From positions 1-14,066 of the forward strand of contig JAEEYJ010000160.1 in the NCBI GenBank assembly GCA_016291725.1: a stretch of DNA of 14,066 nt. Direction: 5' to 3'. The translations under genes and the position numbers were made by a program. Each line of letters opens with the position of its first letter. The stretch's first letter is position 1. The stretch is from Solobacterium sp. GTDB lineage: Bacteria; Bacillota_I; Bacilli_A; Erysipelotrichales; Erysipelotrichaceae. Under the pieces are notes generated by a model, which worked only from the letters and a program-made list of their open reading frames with translations, searched no databases and had not been told where the DNA came from. This document shows, one piece after another, positions 1 through 6,346 of this stretch.

Positions 1-531
1 CTTCATAATGCCGATGTTGATGCCGTTCTGCGCCAGGATCGTGGACACATCACTGACAACGCCAGCTACGTCGCGCTGCTGGACGATGACCGTCGGCGTA
101 GTCGCGGAGACTTCGCAGGCAAGGCCGTTAATGCTGGTGATAAGGATCCGTCCGCCGCCCAGGGAAGCACCTTCTACATAGAACGATGTATCTCCGTTGT
201 AGAACGTGATCCTGGCCGTATTCTCGTACTCCGACTGGATATCCCGCGGATAGAACCGGAAACTGACTCCCTGCTCTTTGGCAAGATCGAAGCTGCGTGA
301 GAGATTCTCGTCGTCCTCACTCATGCCGAGCGCACCGGCAACCAGTGCATAATCTGTAAAGTGACCGCGGTAAGTCTGGGCAAAGGAACCGCCGAGACCG
401 AATTCGACCCTGTCGAACTGGCCGTTGTAAATCAAGCGTGCGGTCTTTGCCAGCTTTGCAGCACCAGCGGTGTGGGACGAAGAAGGTCCGATCATAACAG
501 GACCGACAACGTCAAGCAAACTGACACTCAT
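1..531 (-). CDS. sdaAB: L-serine dehydratase, iron-sulfur type, beta subunit (3' end outside the window)
   Basis: This is the first 177 codons of the beta subunit of the [4Fe-4S] L-serine dehydratase, which deaminates L-serine to pyruvate and ammonia together with an alpha subunit. The protein opens MSVSLLDVVGPVMIGPSSSH and continues with TAGAAKLAK, the hallmark N-terminus of this family. A GGSFAQTYRGH segment follows (about residues 47-57). From about residue 147 a typical ACT-domain start is visible (VIVQQRDVAGVVSDVSTILA, then QNGINIGIMK), where the window ends. The start ATG (531-529) is preceded by a good GGAGG ribosome binding site. It lies 38 nt after the glycerate kinase stop, so the two genes are probably co-transcribed. 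Family members are about 220 residues long, so some 40-45 residues are missing, and the alpha subunit gene would be expected next, beyond base 1. Family identification is secure; the regulation is not visible. Confidence 0.93.
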   Translation of the reverse strand, partial: MSVSLLDVVGPVMIGPSSSHTAGAAKLAKTARLIYNGQFDRVEFGLGGSFAQTYRGHFTDYALVAGALGMSEDDENLSRSFDLAKEQGVSFRFYPRDIQSEYENTARITFYNGDTSFYVEGASLGGGRILITSINGLACEVSATTPTVIVQQRDVAGVVSDVSTILAQNGINIGIMK

Positions 532-569
532 ATTGTTATCCTCCAGGTAGATGAATCTATCTGTCTTAA

Positions 570-1706
570 TTATATACTCCCACGGCTGTTTTGTTCACTA
601 AAAGCAAGCATCATCCCCGCGGTTGTGGATGCCAGCCGTCTGTACGCACAGACCGGATCCATGATCTCTTCCTGCGGTGTATGCTCGTCCACCGTGGACA
701 GGCACATTGCGAACAGGTCACTCCCGGCACCGGGTGCCATACTCCCGTTGATCGCAATCACCGGCCTGCCGTATTTCCGTGCCAGCAATGCCAGGGACGC
801 CGGCGCCTTGCCCATACCGGTCTGTGCATCCATTCTGCCTTCTCCGGTGATGATCAGATCCGCTTCTCTGATCTCATCTTCCATCCCGGATTCCTGCATG
901 ATCAGCTGTGCTCCAGGCACCAGTTCTGCATGGAGGAAGGTGCGGAAGGCGAAGCCAAGGCCGCCTGCGGCACCGCTTCCGGGATCATCCGGACTGCATC
1001 CGGGATCATACCTGCACATCAGTTCAGCGAAGCGCTTCAGTGTACGGTCCATACGCTCCACCATCGCCGGATCTGCGCCTTTCTGGGGACCGAACACAGC
1101 TGCGGCGCCCCGCTCACCGTACAGCGGATTGTTCACATCGCAGGCAATGCGGAAGGTGCATTCCTTCAGAGCAGGCAGTACCTGCGAAGCATCCACAGCG
1201 ATTGTTCTCTGCAGACCGGTGCAGCACGGCTCAGTCTCCTTGCCTTCTTCGTCCAGAAAGCGCCAGCCCAGCGCACGCAGCATGCCGGCGCCGCAGTCAT
1301 TGGTTGCGCTGCCCCCGATGCCGATCACAAACGAACGGATGCCGTCCTCCACCGCGTACCGGATCATTTCCCCCAGCCCGTATGTAGAAGCTCTCTCCGG
1401 ATTGCGTTCTTCATCTGATAGGAGATACAGGCCGATGGCAGAAGCGCATTCCATGACGGCTGTACCATTGTTCACAAGCCAGGACGCTTCCACAGGACGT
1501 CCCAGCGGATCCTGCACCGTACGCCGCACCCATACCGAAGAATCCCTGTACAGTGCTTTTACAGTGCCTTCACCCCCGTCAGCCAGTTCCCTGACGGTCA
1601 CCTCCGCCCCCGGACAGACTGAAAGAATGCCTTCCCTCACCGCGTTTCCGGCTTCCCGGGAAGACAGTGTACCCTTGAATGAATCCATGGCTGCCAGTAT
1701 CTTCAT
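570..1706 (-). CDS. Glycerate kinase (GlxK/GarK type)
   Basis: This 378-residue protein is a glycerate kinase of the PF02595 type, which phosphorylates D-glycerate with ATP to a phosphoglycerate that enters lower glycolysis. It begins MKILAAMDSFKGTLSS, the family signature. The other conserved blocks are present: ELADGGEGT (40-48), GIGGSATNDCGAG (129-141), CDVNNPLYGERGA (189-201) and ITGEGRMDAQTGMGKAP (286-302). The length is normal (about 370-380) and no key block is lost. It is followed 38 nt later by the serine dehydratase beta subunit, which suggests a joint role in glycerate and serine catabolism feeding 2-phosphoglycerate and pyruvate. The start is set by homology; no convincing Shine-Dalgarno sequence lies upstream of ATG 1706-1704, unlike most genes here. 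A perfect 16-bp dyad at 1743-1758 lies upstream and may control it. Whether the product is the 2- or 3-phosphate cannot be told from sequence. Confidence 0.93.
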   Translation of the reverse strand: MKILAAMDSFKGTLSSREAGNAVREGILSVCPGAEVTVRELADGGEGTVKALYRDSSVWVRRTVQDPLGRPVEASWLVNNGTAVMECASAIGLYLLSDEERNPERASTYGLGEMIRYAVEDGIRSFVIGIGGSATNDCGAGMLRALGWRFLDEEGKETEPCCTGLQRTIAVDASQVLPALKECTFRIACDVNNPLYGERGAAAVFGPQKGADPAMVERMDRTLKRFAELMCRYDPGCSPDDPGSGAAGGLGFAFRTFLHAELVPGAQLIMQESGMEDEIREADLIITGEGRMDAQTGMGKAPASLALLARKYGRPVIAINGSMAPGAGSDLFAMCLSTVDEHTPQEEIMDPVCAYRRLASTTAGMMLAFSEQNSRGSI

Positions 1707-1742
1707 ATGTATATCTTATCACGCTGAACAGAATCCTGTACT

Positions 1743-1758
1743 GCACTGCCGGCAGTGC
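1743..1758. promoter_or_regulatory. Perfect 16-bp palindrome between divergent genes, candidate operator
   Basis: The sequence GCACTGCCGGCAGTGC is a perfect inverted repeat without a spacer. It lies in the 80-bp gap between the divergent glycerate kinase (start 1706) and the small conserved gene (start 1787). The position suits an operator acting on one or both genes. The cognate regulator is not recognisable in this window. Without a T-tract and with no loop it is not a plausible terminator. Confidence 0.5.
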
Positions 1759-1786
1759 GTGCTATGCTTGAAACGGAGAAGAAACC

Positions 1787-2077
1787 ATGTTCAAACGCTA
1801 TGTAGATGTGCTGGAAATACGGAAGAAGGATGGGTCATTGGTACCTTTGCGCATTCTCTGGAACAAAGATGAGTACGTCATTGAAAAGATCCTGCGCAGG
1901 GAGCACCGGATCTCGCAGACCGGCAGCGCAGGAATCTGCTACCGGGTGCTCATCCAGGGACAGTACCGGAATCTGTTCCTGGAAAAGGACAAATGGTTCA
2001 TTGAGTCCGGCAAGGATACAGACTATTCCGAGGAAGACCTGGTCTCTCTTGATGAAGATGAACTGGCACAGCTGTAA
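1787..2077 (+). CDS. Conserved small protein of unknown function
   Basis: This 96-residue protein has an excellent ribosome binding site (GGAGAAG at 1775-1781, 5 nt before the ATG) and its own terminator at 2084-2110, so it is a real, probably monocistronic gene. It starts MFKRYVDVLEIRKKDGSLVP, followed by a run of alternating hydrophobic and charged residues typical of a small beta-rich domain, and ends in an acidic tail (YSEEDLVSLDEDELAQL). From memory it resembles small clostridial proteins with a YVDV start, a PL-I-W-D/E motif and a YLF--D-WFVE ending; the equivalents here are PLRILWNKDEY (about 20-30) and NLFLEKDKWFIE. The general plan also recalls DUF6504-type proteins found next to Y-family DNA polymerases. 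No catalytic motif is visible, no membrane segment is present, and I assign no function. It is divergent from glycerate kinase. Confidence 0.8.
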   Translation: MFKRYVDVLEIRKKDGSLVPLRILWNKDEYVIEKILRREHRISQTGSAGICYRVLIQGQYRNLFLEKDKWFIESGKDTDYSEEDLVSLDEDELAQL

Positions 2078-2083
2078 TACGGA

Positions 2084-2110
2084 AAAGGGCCATCCATAGG
2101 ATGGTCCTTT
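2084..2110. terminator. Bidirectional rho-independent terminator
   Basis: The arms AAAGGGCCATCC (2084-2095) and GGATGGTCCTTT (2099-2110) form a 12-bp stem with one G-T wobble and a 3-nt ATA loop. The plus strand is followed by CTTGTTTTCTT and the minus strand by TTCCG after a run of T. It sits between the convergent ends of the small plus-strand gene (stop 2075-2077) and the GyrI-like gene (stop 2122-2120), so it can end both transcripts. Confidence 0.85.
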
Positions 2111-2119
2111 CTTGTTTTC

Positions 2120-2617
2120 TTAATTGATTTGTTTTCTGCCAGGATCCTCTTCCACCGGGAAATACAGACTGCTCTGCCCTGTGGAGGGTTCTGTATAATC
2201 ACAGACTGCACCGCACAGACGCAGATTCATCTCGGGAATCACCTGCTGCAGTGCACCGCGGAACACAGCACTGTACGTATCCGGGCATACATCAATGACC
2301 AGGTATTTCCTTGCTGGAAGGATCCATTTGGTCCACCCGGCCGGGGCTTCTGCATCCAAAGACACTTCAGTTCCTGCAAGATACAACCCTCTGGTATAAT
2401 CCTCTTCCCACGGCAGGAAGTTCATGGATTCATCGCTCATTGCACCCCAGAATCCCGCATAGGAACCATCTTCCTTCTTCAGGCCAAGACCGGCCACTTC
2501 ATGGAAGCTGCCGGATGCCTGCTGCCACAGCTGTGCAGAGATGTTGTTGCCTTCTGTGCAAAGCCCTGCTTTTCCTATAACGGCTGTTTCCGGCAGTTCA
2601 ATCATCCTGATACTCAT
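2120..2617 (-). CDS. GyrI-like small-molecule-binding domain protein
   Basis: This 165-residue protein resembles stand-alone GyrI-like (SHS2/Bvg accessory factor-type, AraC effector-binding) proteins that bind hydrophobic drugs or peptides. Recognisable segments are the opening MIELPETAVIGKAG, the GFWGAMSDESMNFLPWEEDY block, LYLAGTEVSLDAEAPAGWTK, and the closing LRLCGAVCDY...SLYFPVEE. The start ATG at 2617 was chosen because AGGAGAAG lies 5-7 nt upstream and it falls 13 nt after the stop of the YdeI-GNAT gene. The frame is open to 2668, but that ATG would overlap the upstream gene and has no usable ribosome binding site. It is the last gene of the TetR-led operon, directly before the terminator at 2084-2110. 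There is no DNA-binding domain, so it may sequester or process a small molecule rather than regulate transcription. The exact ligand is unknown. Confidence 0.8.
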   Translation of the reverse strand: MSIRMIELPETAVIGKAGLCTEGNNISAQLWQQASGSFHEVAGLGLKKEDGSYAGFWGAMSDESMNFLPWEEDYTRGLYLAGTEVSLDAEAPAGWTKWILPARKYLVIDVCPDTYSAVFRGALQQVIPEMNLRLCGAVCDYTEPSTGQSSLYFPVEEDPGRKQIN

Positions 2618-2630
2618 AGCACTTCTCCTG

Positions 2631-3665
2631 TCATCTGTGGATATATACCCTTGACTGACCGTCTTCATTGCCTGTCATACAGTAGAATTCCCAGCCGTAG
2701 CGTTCATAGAATCCTGTGTGATCCGTGACCAGATAGAGCGGTGTAATTCCTTTGGATCTCATATCCTCCACTACCGTATCCAGCAGTACACCGGCGATCC
2801 CCCTTCCCCTGTACGCTTCTTCTGTATACACTGCGCACACGTTCGGAGATAGATCCCTGCGCTCATGGAAATCATTTTCTATAACGCCCAGACCGCCGGC
2901 AATGCGCTTACCGTCCAGGCACAGATACCAGCCGTATTCTGTTTCCTTGTTCAGGTAAGCCCGCATGCACGCTCTGTACGCTTCCTCCGGCACGCCCCAT
3001 TTTCTGCTGAACCACACAGCCGCATCATCCATCAGCTCAGGGCAGTCCCGCAGCGTAATATACGTCAATCCATTCATCTTCCGCTCTTCTCCGCATCTTT
3101 GCCTGTAGTATTTGTCAATCCCGCCGTAGCCCTTGATCAGCCGCTTCCTGCGGGTCTTCTCTATAAAACTGTTCAACCGTTTCCGGAATTCCTCCGGGCG
3201 CATTCTCGCAGCATCTATGTAGGCAATCCGGATGCGCTTGTAGGGATCGGAGAATCGCTGGTAGTTCTTCCATACTTCATCGTCCTGCTTCAGTGCATCG
3301 AGGATATCCTCCGGAAATACGAACGGAGTACGGATTACCGGGAGAATGCTGTCCCTGACAGCAGGATGGATCATACCGCACGCTTCCATCCGGATCAGCC
3401 TTTCAATGTTGGGACGGGAATACGGGCTCCCTTGTCTTCTGGGTGTAAAACGCTGTGCCCGGTGCAGTTCATCAATATGCTTTATGGTACTGTCGATCCA
3501 CCCGAAACACAGTGCTTCCTCCACTGCATCATTGTAGGAAAGGCTCTTCTCACCGCTTTCCTTCATAGGAAAAACGAGCCAGATCTCCCGGGATGTCTGG
3601 AAATGGTCTTCGAGATACTTACGCCACACTCTTCTATCGCTTGTATATACCGTTTCCATATGCAT
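2631..3665 (-). CDS. YdeI/OmdA-family protein fused to a GNAT acetyltransferase
   Basis: This 344-residue protein holds two domains in one uninterrupted frame. Residues 1 to about 190 match the YdeI/OmpD-associated (bacteriocin-protection, OmdA, PF13376) family: EIWLVFPMKESG, the hallmark NDAVEEALCFGWIDSTIK, RFTPRRQGSPYSRPN and the late YIDAARMRPEEFRKRL segment. Residues 197-344 form a GNAT acyltransferase, with an acetyl-CoA pyrophosphate loop RGRGIA (286-291) and the closing HTGFYERYGWEFY. OmdA proteins are linked to cationic peptide or bacteriocin tolerance in enterobacteria; the GNAT substrate is unknown. The start is uncertain between ATG 3665 and ATG 3659, neither with a strong ribosome binding site; the upstream CPBP gene ends only 12 nt before. 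An internal GGAGAAG lies 8 nt before the ATG at 3077, so the GNAT half may also be made alone. It is the fourth gene of the operon. Confidence 0.85.
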   Translation of the reverse strand: MHMETVYTSDRRVWRKYLEDHFQTSREIWLVFPMKESGEKSLSYNDAVEEALCFGWIDSTIKHIDELHRAQRFTPRRQGSPYSRPNIERLIRMEACGMIHPAVRDSILPVIRTPFVFPEDILDALKQDDEVWKNYQRFSDPYKRIRIAYIDAARMRPEEFRKRLNSFIEKTRRKRLIKGYGGIDKYYRQRCGEERKMNGLTYITLRDCPELMDDAAVWFSRKWGVPEEAYRACMRAYLNKETEYGWYLCLDGKRIAGGLGVIENDFHERRDLSPNVCAVYTEEAYRGRGIAGVLLDTVVEDMRSKGITPLYLVTDHTGFYERYGWEFYCMTGNEDGQSRVYIHR

Positions 3666-3677
3666 CAGCGTACCAGG

Positions 3678-4493
3678 TCAATTCTCTTTCCCCATCGTCT
3701 TCAGCATGATCAGCGCAATCACCCAGGCACAGAACACTGTGAGGCAGCCTGTCTCGCTGACATAGTACATCATGTTTTCCCCTCTGGTGATGACGCCGAA
3801 TACCGCCTGGTCGAAGTTGTTATGAGCAGCATGAAGAAAGACCGCCGGCCAGACACTGCCGCTTCTGTATGTAAGCAGACCGGCAATCATACCGACCGGC
3901 AGGATGCACAGGATGAATGCAGGCACTTTGTACCAGACCGCCGCCCCTGCCATATAACCTCCGAATACCAGCAGCGGCAGATGCCATGCACACCAGAAAA
4001 GACCGGTAATGATCAACGACTTTTTCAGCCCTTTCCGTTCACGTACAGCGGGAAACAGATACCCCCGCCAGCCGATTTCTTCACCGGCAGCCGATACAGT
4101 ATTGAGAAATACACCGATGATCATTACCGGCAGAATATCCTTCAGTACCAGGCTCAAAGGTACACCCGTATAGGCAAAGTTCTCCGGATATATCTTCCAG
4201 TAGACCATGTAGGGAACCAGCAGATAGACCAGCGGAATCAGCACACCCAGCAGGATCCATCCGATCCTGCTGTTCTTTATATGCAGCGAAGAGAGCAGTT
4301 CCTTGACAGACAGCTTTTCATTCTTCTCCCGTATGGAAACAATGACCGCAATCACCGCTGAAACGCCCGGCATCCACATCAGCAGCAGCATCAGCCAGCC
4401 CGGACCGCCGGCAATCCACAGTCCCTCCACAATAAGGGATGCTGTGATCACAGCAGCCAGAAAAACAACCAAGGATTTCTGTGTATACTTCAT
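3678..4493 (-). CDS. CPBP (CAAX/Abi) family intramembrane metalloprotease
   Basis: This 271-residue polytopic membrane protein belongs to the CPBP/Abi family of intramembrane glutamic/metallo proteases related to Rce1. The diagnostic motifs are intact: EEIGWR (E138, E139, R143), WCAWH (H171) and HAAHN (H221, N225). About seven hydrophobic segments are visible, for example 8-28, 32-53, 78-97, 118-135, 158-178, 187-207 and 248-266. The start at 4493 overlaps the stop of the DUF3795-GNAT gene as ATGA and has AGGAGAG about 9 nt upstream; the frame remains open to 4523, but that longer form is unlikely. Members of this family act in prenyl-protein processing, in bacteriocin self-immunity, and in control of membrane-bound regulators. 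Here its place between two acetyltransferase fusions, behind a TetR gene, favours a stress or immunity role, but the substrate cannot be deduced. Confidence 0.88.
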   Translation of the reverse strand: MKYTQKSLVVFLAAVITASLIVEGLWIAGGPGWLMLLLMWMPGVSAVIAVIVSIREKNEKLSVKELLSSLHIKNSRIGWILLGVLIPLVYLLVPYMVYWKIYPENFAYTGVPLSLVLKDILPVMIIGVFLNTVSAAGEEIGWRGYLFPAVRERKGLKKSLIITGLFWCAWHLPLLVFGGYMAGAAVWYKVPAFILCILPVGMIAGLLTYRSGSVWPAVFLHAAHNNFDQAVFGVITRGENMMYYVSETGCLTVFCAWVIALIMLKTMGKEN

Positions 4494-5287
4494 ATACCGA
4501 TCTCTCCTTCCGGAACTCTGCATTCCATCGGTGTAAAGCGCAGTCCGTTAACCGTCTGTTCCCTGCCGGTCGCTGTGAAGCCAAGATGTTCGTAGAACGG
4601 CAGCCCGTAAGGCGAAGAATTCAGGGTAATCATCCGGTCAGGGAAGTCTTCCCGGATCCGTTTGAACAGCCGGGTCCCGATGCCTCTTCTGTGATATCTT
4701 CCATCCACGAAGAACAGGCAGATGTGGCACCTGTCCGGGCGGATCGCCGCCATGCCGACCAGCTGCTCACCATCAAACGCACCGTACCAGCGGATGCCTG
4801 CCAGGAACACTTCATCCTTCAGGGATCTGCGGAATTCTTCTGTGCCTTCAGCTGTATAGACCGGCGCTTCGTATACCTGGAACACCTCCCAGGCCAGGGT
4901 CAGCGCTTCCTCTGTTTCCCCTTCTTCCAGAGTCCTTACAACCAGCCTCTCCGGATCATTCATCAATCGTGTACGCGCATCCGGGTTGTTTCCGTGGATC
5001 ATAACGATCTTCCTGCAGCTTTCCATCTCCGGACAGTCACCGCAGGTGTCATACTTCTTTTCCAGAGCACACCGGTGTATGGGACAGAGCGCTTCGCAGA
5101 ACGGTGTCTTCACGCCTTCCATACGGCAGCCGGTGCAGTTGATCATCTCCGGTGTGATATCAGCCTGATTCAGCTCCGACCACAGCGCAGCGACCTTCCT
5201 GCGCAGCGCACTGTCATCATTCACCGTAGCCAGCCTTGCTTCACATGCCTCGCAGTCCAGCCCGCAGTACGCAATCATTCTTCTCAT
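4490..5287 (-). CDS. DUF3795 cysteine-rich domain fused to a GNAT acetyltransferase
   Basis: This 265-residue protein starts with a DUF3795-type cysteine-rich domain (about residues 1-95). It has eleven cysteines: C8, C12, C15, C51, C54, C64, C68, C73, C82, C85 and C91, in the typical order YCGLDCEAC, CTGC, CEALCPIHRC, CGDCPEMESC. Such spacing suggests bound zinc or an iron-sulfur cluster. From about residue 115 to the end there is a GNAT domain, with GMAAIRPDRCHICLFFVDG and the acyl-CoA loop HRRGIG (199-204) and the late YGLPFYEHLGFTATG. The ATG at 5287 follows the TetR stop by 4 nt and is preceded by AAGAGGTAATGGT, so translation is coupled to TetR. Its own stop overlaps the CPBP start by 4 nt. 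The acetylated substrate is unknown; the metal-binding half could be a sensor or a substrate-recruiting module. Confidence 0.85.
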   Translation of the reverse strand: MRRMIAYCGLDCEACEARLATVNDDSALRRKVAALWSELNQADITPEMINCTGCRMEGVKTPFCEALCPIHRCALEKKYDTCGDCPEMESCRKIVMIHGNNPDARTRLMNDPERLVVRTLEEGETEEALTLAWEVFQVYEAPVYTAEGTEEFRRSLKDEVFLAGIRWYGAFDGEQLVGMAAIRPDRCHICLFFVDGRYHRRGIGTRLFKRIREDFPDRMITLNSSPYGLPFYEHLGFTATGREQTVNGLRFTPMECRVPEGEIGI

Positions 5288-5291
5288 ACCA

Positions 5292-5915
5292 TTACCTCTT
5301 CACCAGCCTGCGGAATTCAGACTCTTTGTCGTAGTTTCCCTCCGGCAGACCGGGTATCTCTTTGTAGGCTTTGCAGACAGCGAGGCTGATCTCCGACAAC
5401 ACGGCACTCATCTCCTCATCCGTATAGGGACAGTCATCCGTAACGATCATCGTCGCAAAGCTGAACGCTGCCAGCCAGAGATCCCGGAAATAGCAGTCCG
5501 CGGTGTATGCATCCATGTTGTAGATGCGCATCAGGGACTCCCTCACCAGATCCTGGGAATACTTCAGCGCTTCCATCGCTCCGCCTGCTGCATCACCCGG
5601 CGGCGTAAGGAACAGCAGCCGGTACAGCTGCGGCTCTTCCCTGGCAAACTGAATATACTGCTGGCCGACGCCCAGGAACGGAACCGGAGACATCAGTCCG
5701 CGCTCAATGTATTCCCGGTAGCATTCCTTTGCCATGGCATATACTTCTGCTTTGAGCTGCTCCATCGTGTCAAACCAGGTGAAGATCGGGCCGACCGACA
5801 CCCCGAGTTCCCTGGCTGTCTCCCGGGCAGTCACAGCATCAATCCCTTTTCTTCGCGCAACACTCAGCGCAGCCTGTACAATCTCTTCCTTCCGGAACAA
5901 TACTGATCTCGGCAT
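5292..5915 (-). CDS. TetR/AcrR family transcriptional regulator
   Basis: This 207-residue protein has the TetR layout. The N-terminal DNA-binding domain includes FRKEEIVQAALSVARRKGID and the helix-turn-helix TARETARELGVSVGPIFTWF (about 29-48), with the usual aromatic-rich end of the recognition helix followed by D-T-M-E-Q-L. A helical ligand-binding part follows (about 60-190), with REEPQLYRLLFLTPPG and a WLAAFSFATMI helix as in TetR_C clades. The start ATG at 5915 has an AAAGGTGG ribosome binding site. It is the first gene of a five-gene minus-strand operon, so it probably represses its own operon through the palindrome at 5947-5958. The inducer is unknown; the downstream genes suggest a toxic small molecule or peptide. 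Confidence 0.92.
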   Translation of the reverse strand: MPRSVLFRKEEIVQAALSVARRKGIDAVTARETARELGVSVGPIFTWFDTMEQLKAEVYAMAKECYREYIERGLMSPVPFLGVGQQYIQFAREEPQLYRLLFLTPPGDAAGGAMEALKYSQDLVRESLMRIYNMDAYTADCYFRDLWLAAFSFATMIVTDDCPYTDEEMSAVLSEISLAVCKAYKEIPGLPEGNYDKESEFRRLVKR

Positions 5916-5946
5916 ACAGCACCACCTTTCTGTACATCTTATTATC

Positions 5947-5958
5947 TAACACGTGTTA
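5947..5958. promoter_or_regulatory. Palindrome TAACACGTGTTA, candidate TetR operator
   Basis: A perfect 12-bp palindrome lies 32 bp upstream of the TetR start codon and a few bases after the predicted transcription start of the operon. This is a standard place for a self-repressing TetR-family operator. The link to this particular TetR is inferred from position only. Confidence 0.6.
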
Positions 5959-5971
5959 TCCAACAATTGTC

Positions 5972-5999
5972 ATACTATCACGCTGTACCTATCTGTCAA
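5972..5999 (-). promoter_or_regulatory. Promoter of the TetR-led operon
   Basis: On the minus strand a perfect -35 TTGACA (5999-5994) is followed after 16 bp by TAGTAT (5977-5972, 4 of 6 matches). Transcription would start near 5965, immediately before the TAACACGTGTTA palindrome. A second, weaker possibility places GATAAT/TAATAA (near 5940-5946) as a -10 element with the palindrome in its spacer; both arrangements put the palindrome where a repressor would block initiation. Confidence 0.6.
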
Positions 6000-6000
6000 T

Positions 6001-6028
6001 AAAAAGAAAGACCATCCGGTGATGGTCT
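6001..6028 (-). terminator. Rho-independent terminator after the eroded gene pair
   Basis: On the minus strand AGACCATC (6028-6021) pairs with GATGGTCT (6016-6009) across a 4-nt loop and is followed by TTCTTTTTATTG. The stem is 8 bp. It would end transcripts coming from the methyltransferase/hydrolase remnants and insulate the TetR promoter that begins immediately after it. Confidence 0.8.
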
Positions 6029-6154
6029 GTTCTCTTGAATGATAGAGACTCCTGCCAGACAGGTCAATTATACATAAGTGCCGGCAGCGGATCACACTGG
6101 GTCCGGGAGAGTATTCTTCCATTCGTGTTTGTTCTTCAATATACTGCTTTCCCC

Positions 6155-6346
6155 TCACATACCGTCTCTATCTGATAGCCTGCGGTGTGCCTTTTCGACT
6201 TCTTCGGTGAACCGCTCTGTATGTTCACCGATCAGTCCGCCATGTCCCATATCCTCGAAAATCCTGCAGGTGAAGGGATATCCTTTTCGCTTCAGATCCT
6301 GGAGACCTGCCGAAAGCTTTTTGCCCACTGTTCCGAAACTCCTTTA
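6155..6346 (-). pseudogene. C-terminal remnant of an alpha/beta hydrolase
   Basis: Directly after the stop of the methyltransferase remnant (TAA 6346-6344) the same frame continues with AGGAGTTTC, then reads GTVGKKLSAGLQDLKRKGYP, FTCRIFEDMGHGGLIGEHTE and RFTEEVEKAHRRLSDRDGM before a TGA at 6157-6155. The GYPF-x-(Y/C)-RIFEDMGHGGL block resembles the C-terminal end of alpha/beta hydrolases, with the catalytic-type His in GHGG, but the nucleophile elbow and everything before it are absent. AAAGGAG lies about 10 nt before a GTG at 6328, so a 57-residue peptide could still be translated, but it cannot be an active hydrolase. The intact ribosome binding site next to a missing body suggests an internal deletion after the original start. 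Confidence 0.65.

Noticed and set aside
361..1872. Long open plus-strand frame (about 500 codons)
   Set aside because: It runs antisense to the glycerate kinase and serine dehydratase genes, has low-complexity, Ser/Pro-rich content and no ribosome binding site. It is a shadow of codon bias in the real genes.
2618..2668. Upstream ATG at 2668 for the GyrI-like gene
   Set aside because: It would overlap the YdeI-GNAT coding end and has no spaced ribosome binding site, whereas ATG 2617 has AGGAGAAG.
2865..4361. Long open plus-strand frame (about 498 codons)
   Set aside because: Antisense to the YdeI-GNAT and CPBP genes; composition rich in H, Q and R without any domain signature.
2084..6028. 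Similar GACCATC/GATGGTC stems in the two terminators flanking the TetR operon, considered as repeats of a mobile unit
   Set aside because: The shared part is only 7-8 bp per arm, loops and flanks differ, and no target-site duplication or recombinase is present; ordinary terminators explain it.
6037..6150. Possible T-box or other riboswitch before the TetR operon
   Set aside because: The hairpin near 6009-6028 lies upstream of the TetR promoter, so it ends the previous transcript. No T-box consensus (GGGTGG-type) or specifier structure was found.
5970..6158. Minus-strand frame of 62 codons overlapping the terminator at 6009-6028
   Set aside because: It runs through a clear terminator and the TetR -35 box, has no good ribosome binding site, and resembles nothing.
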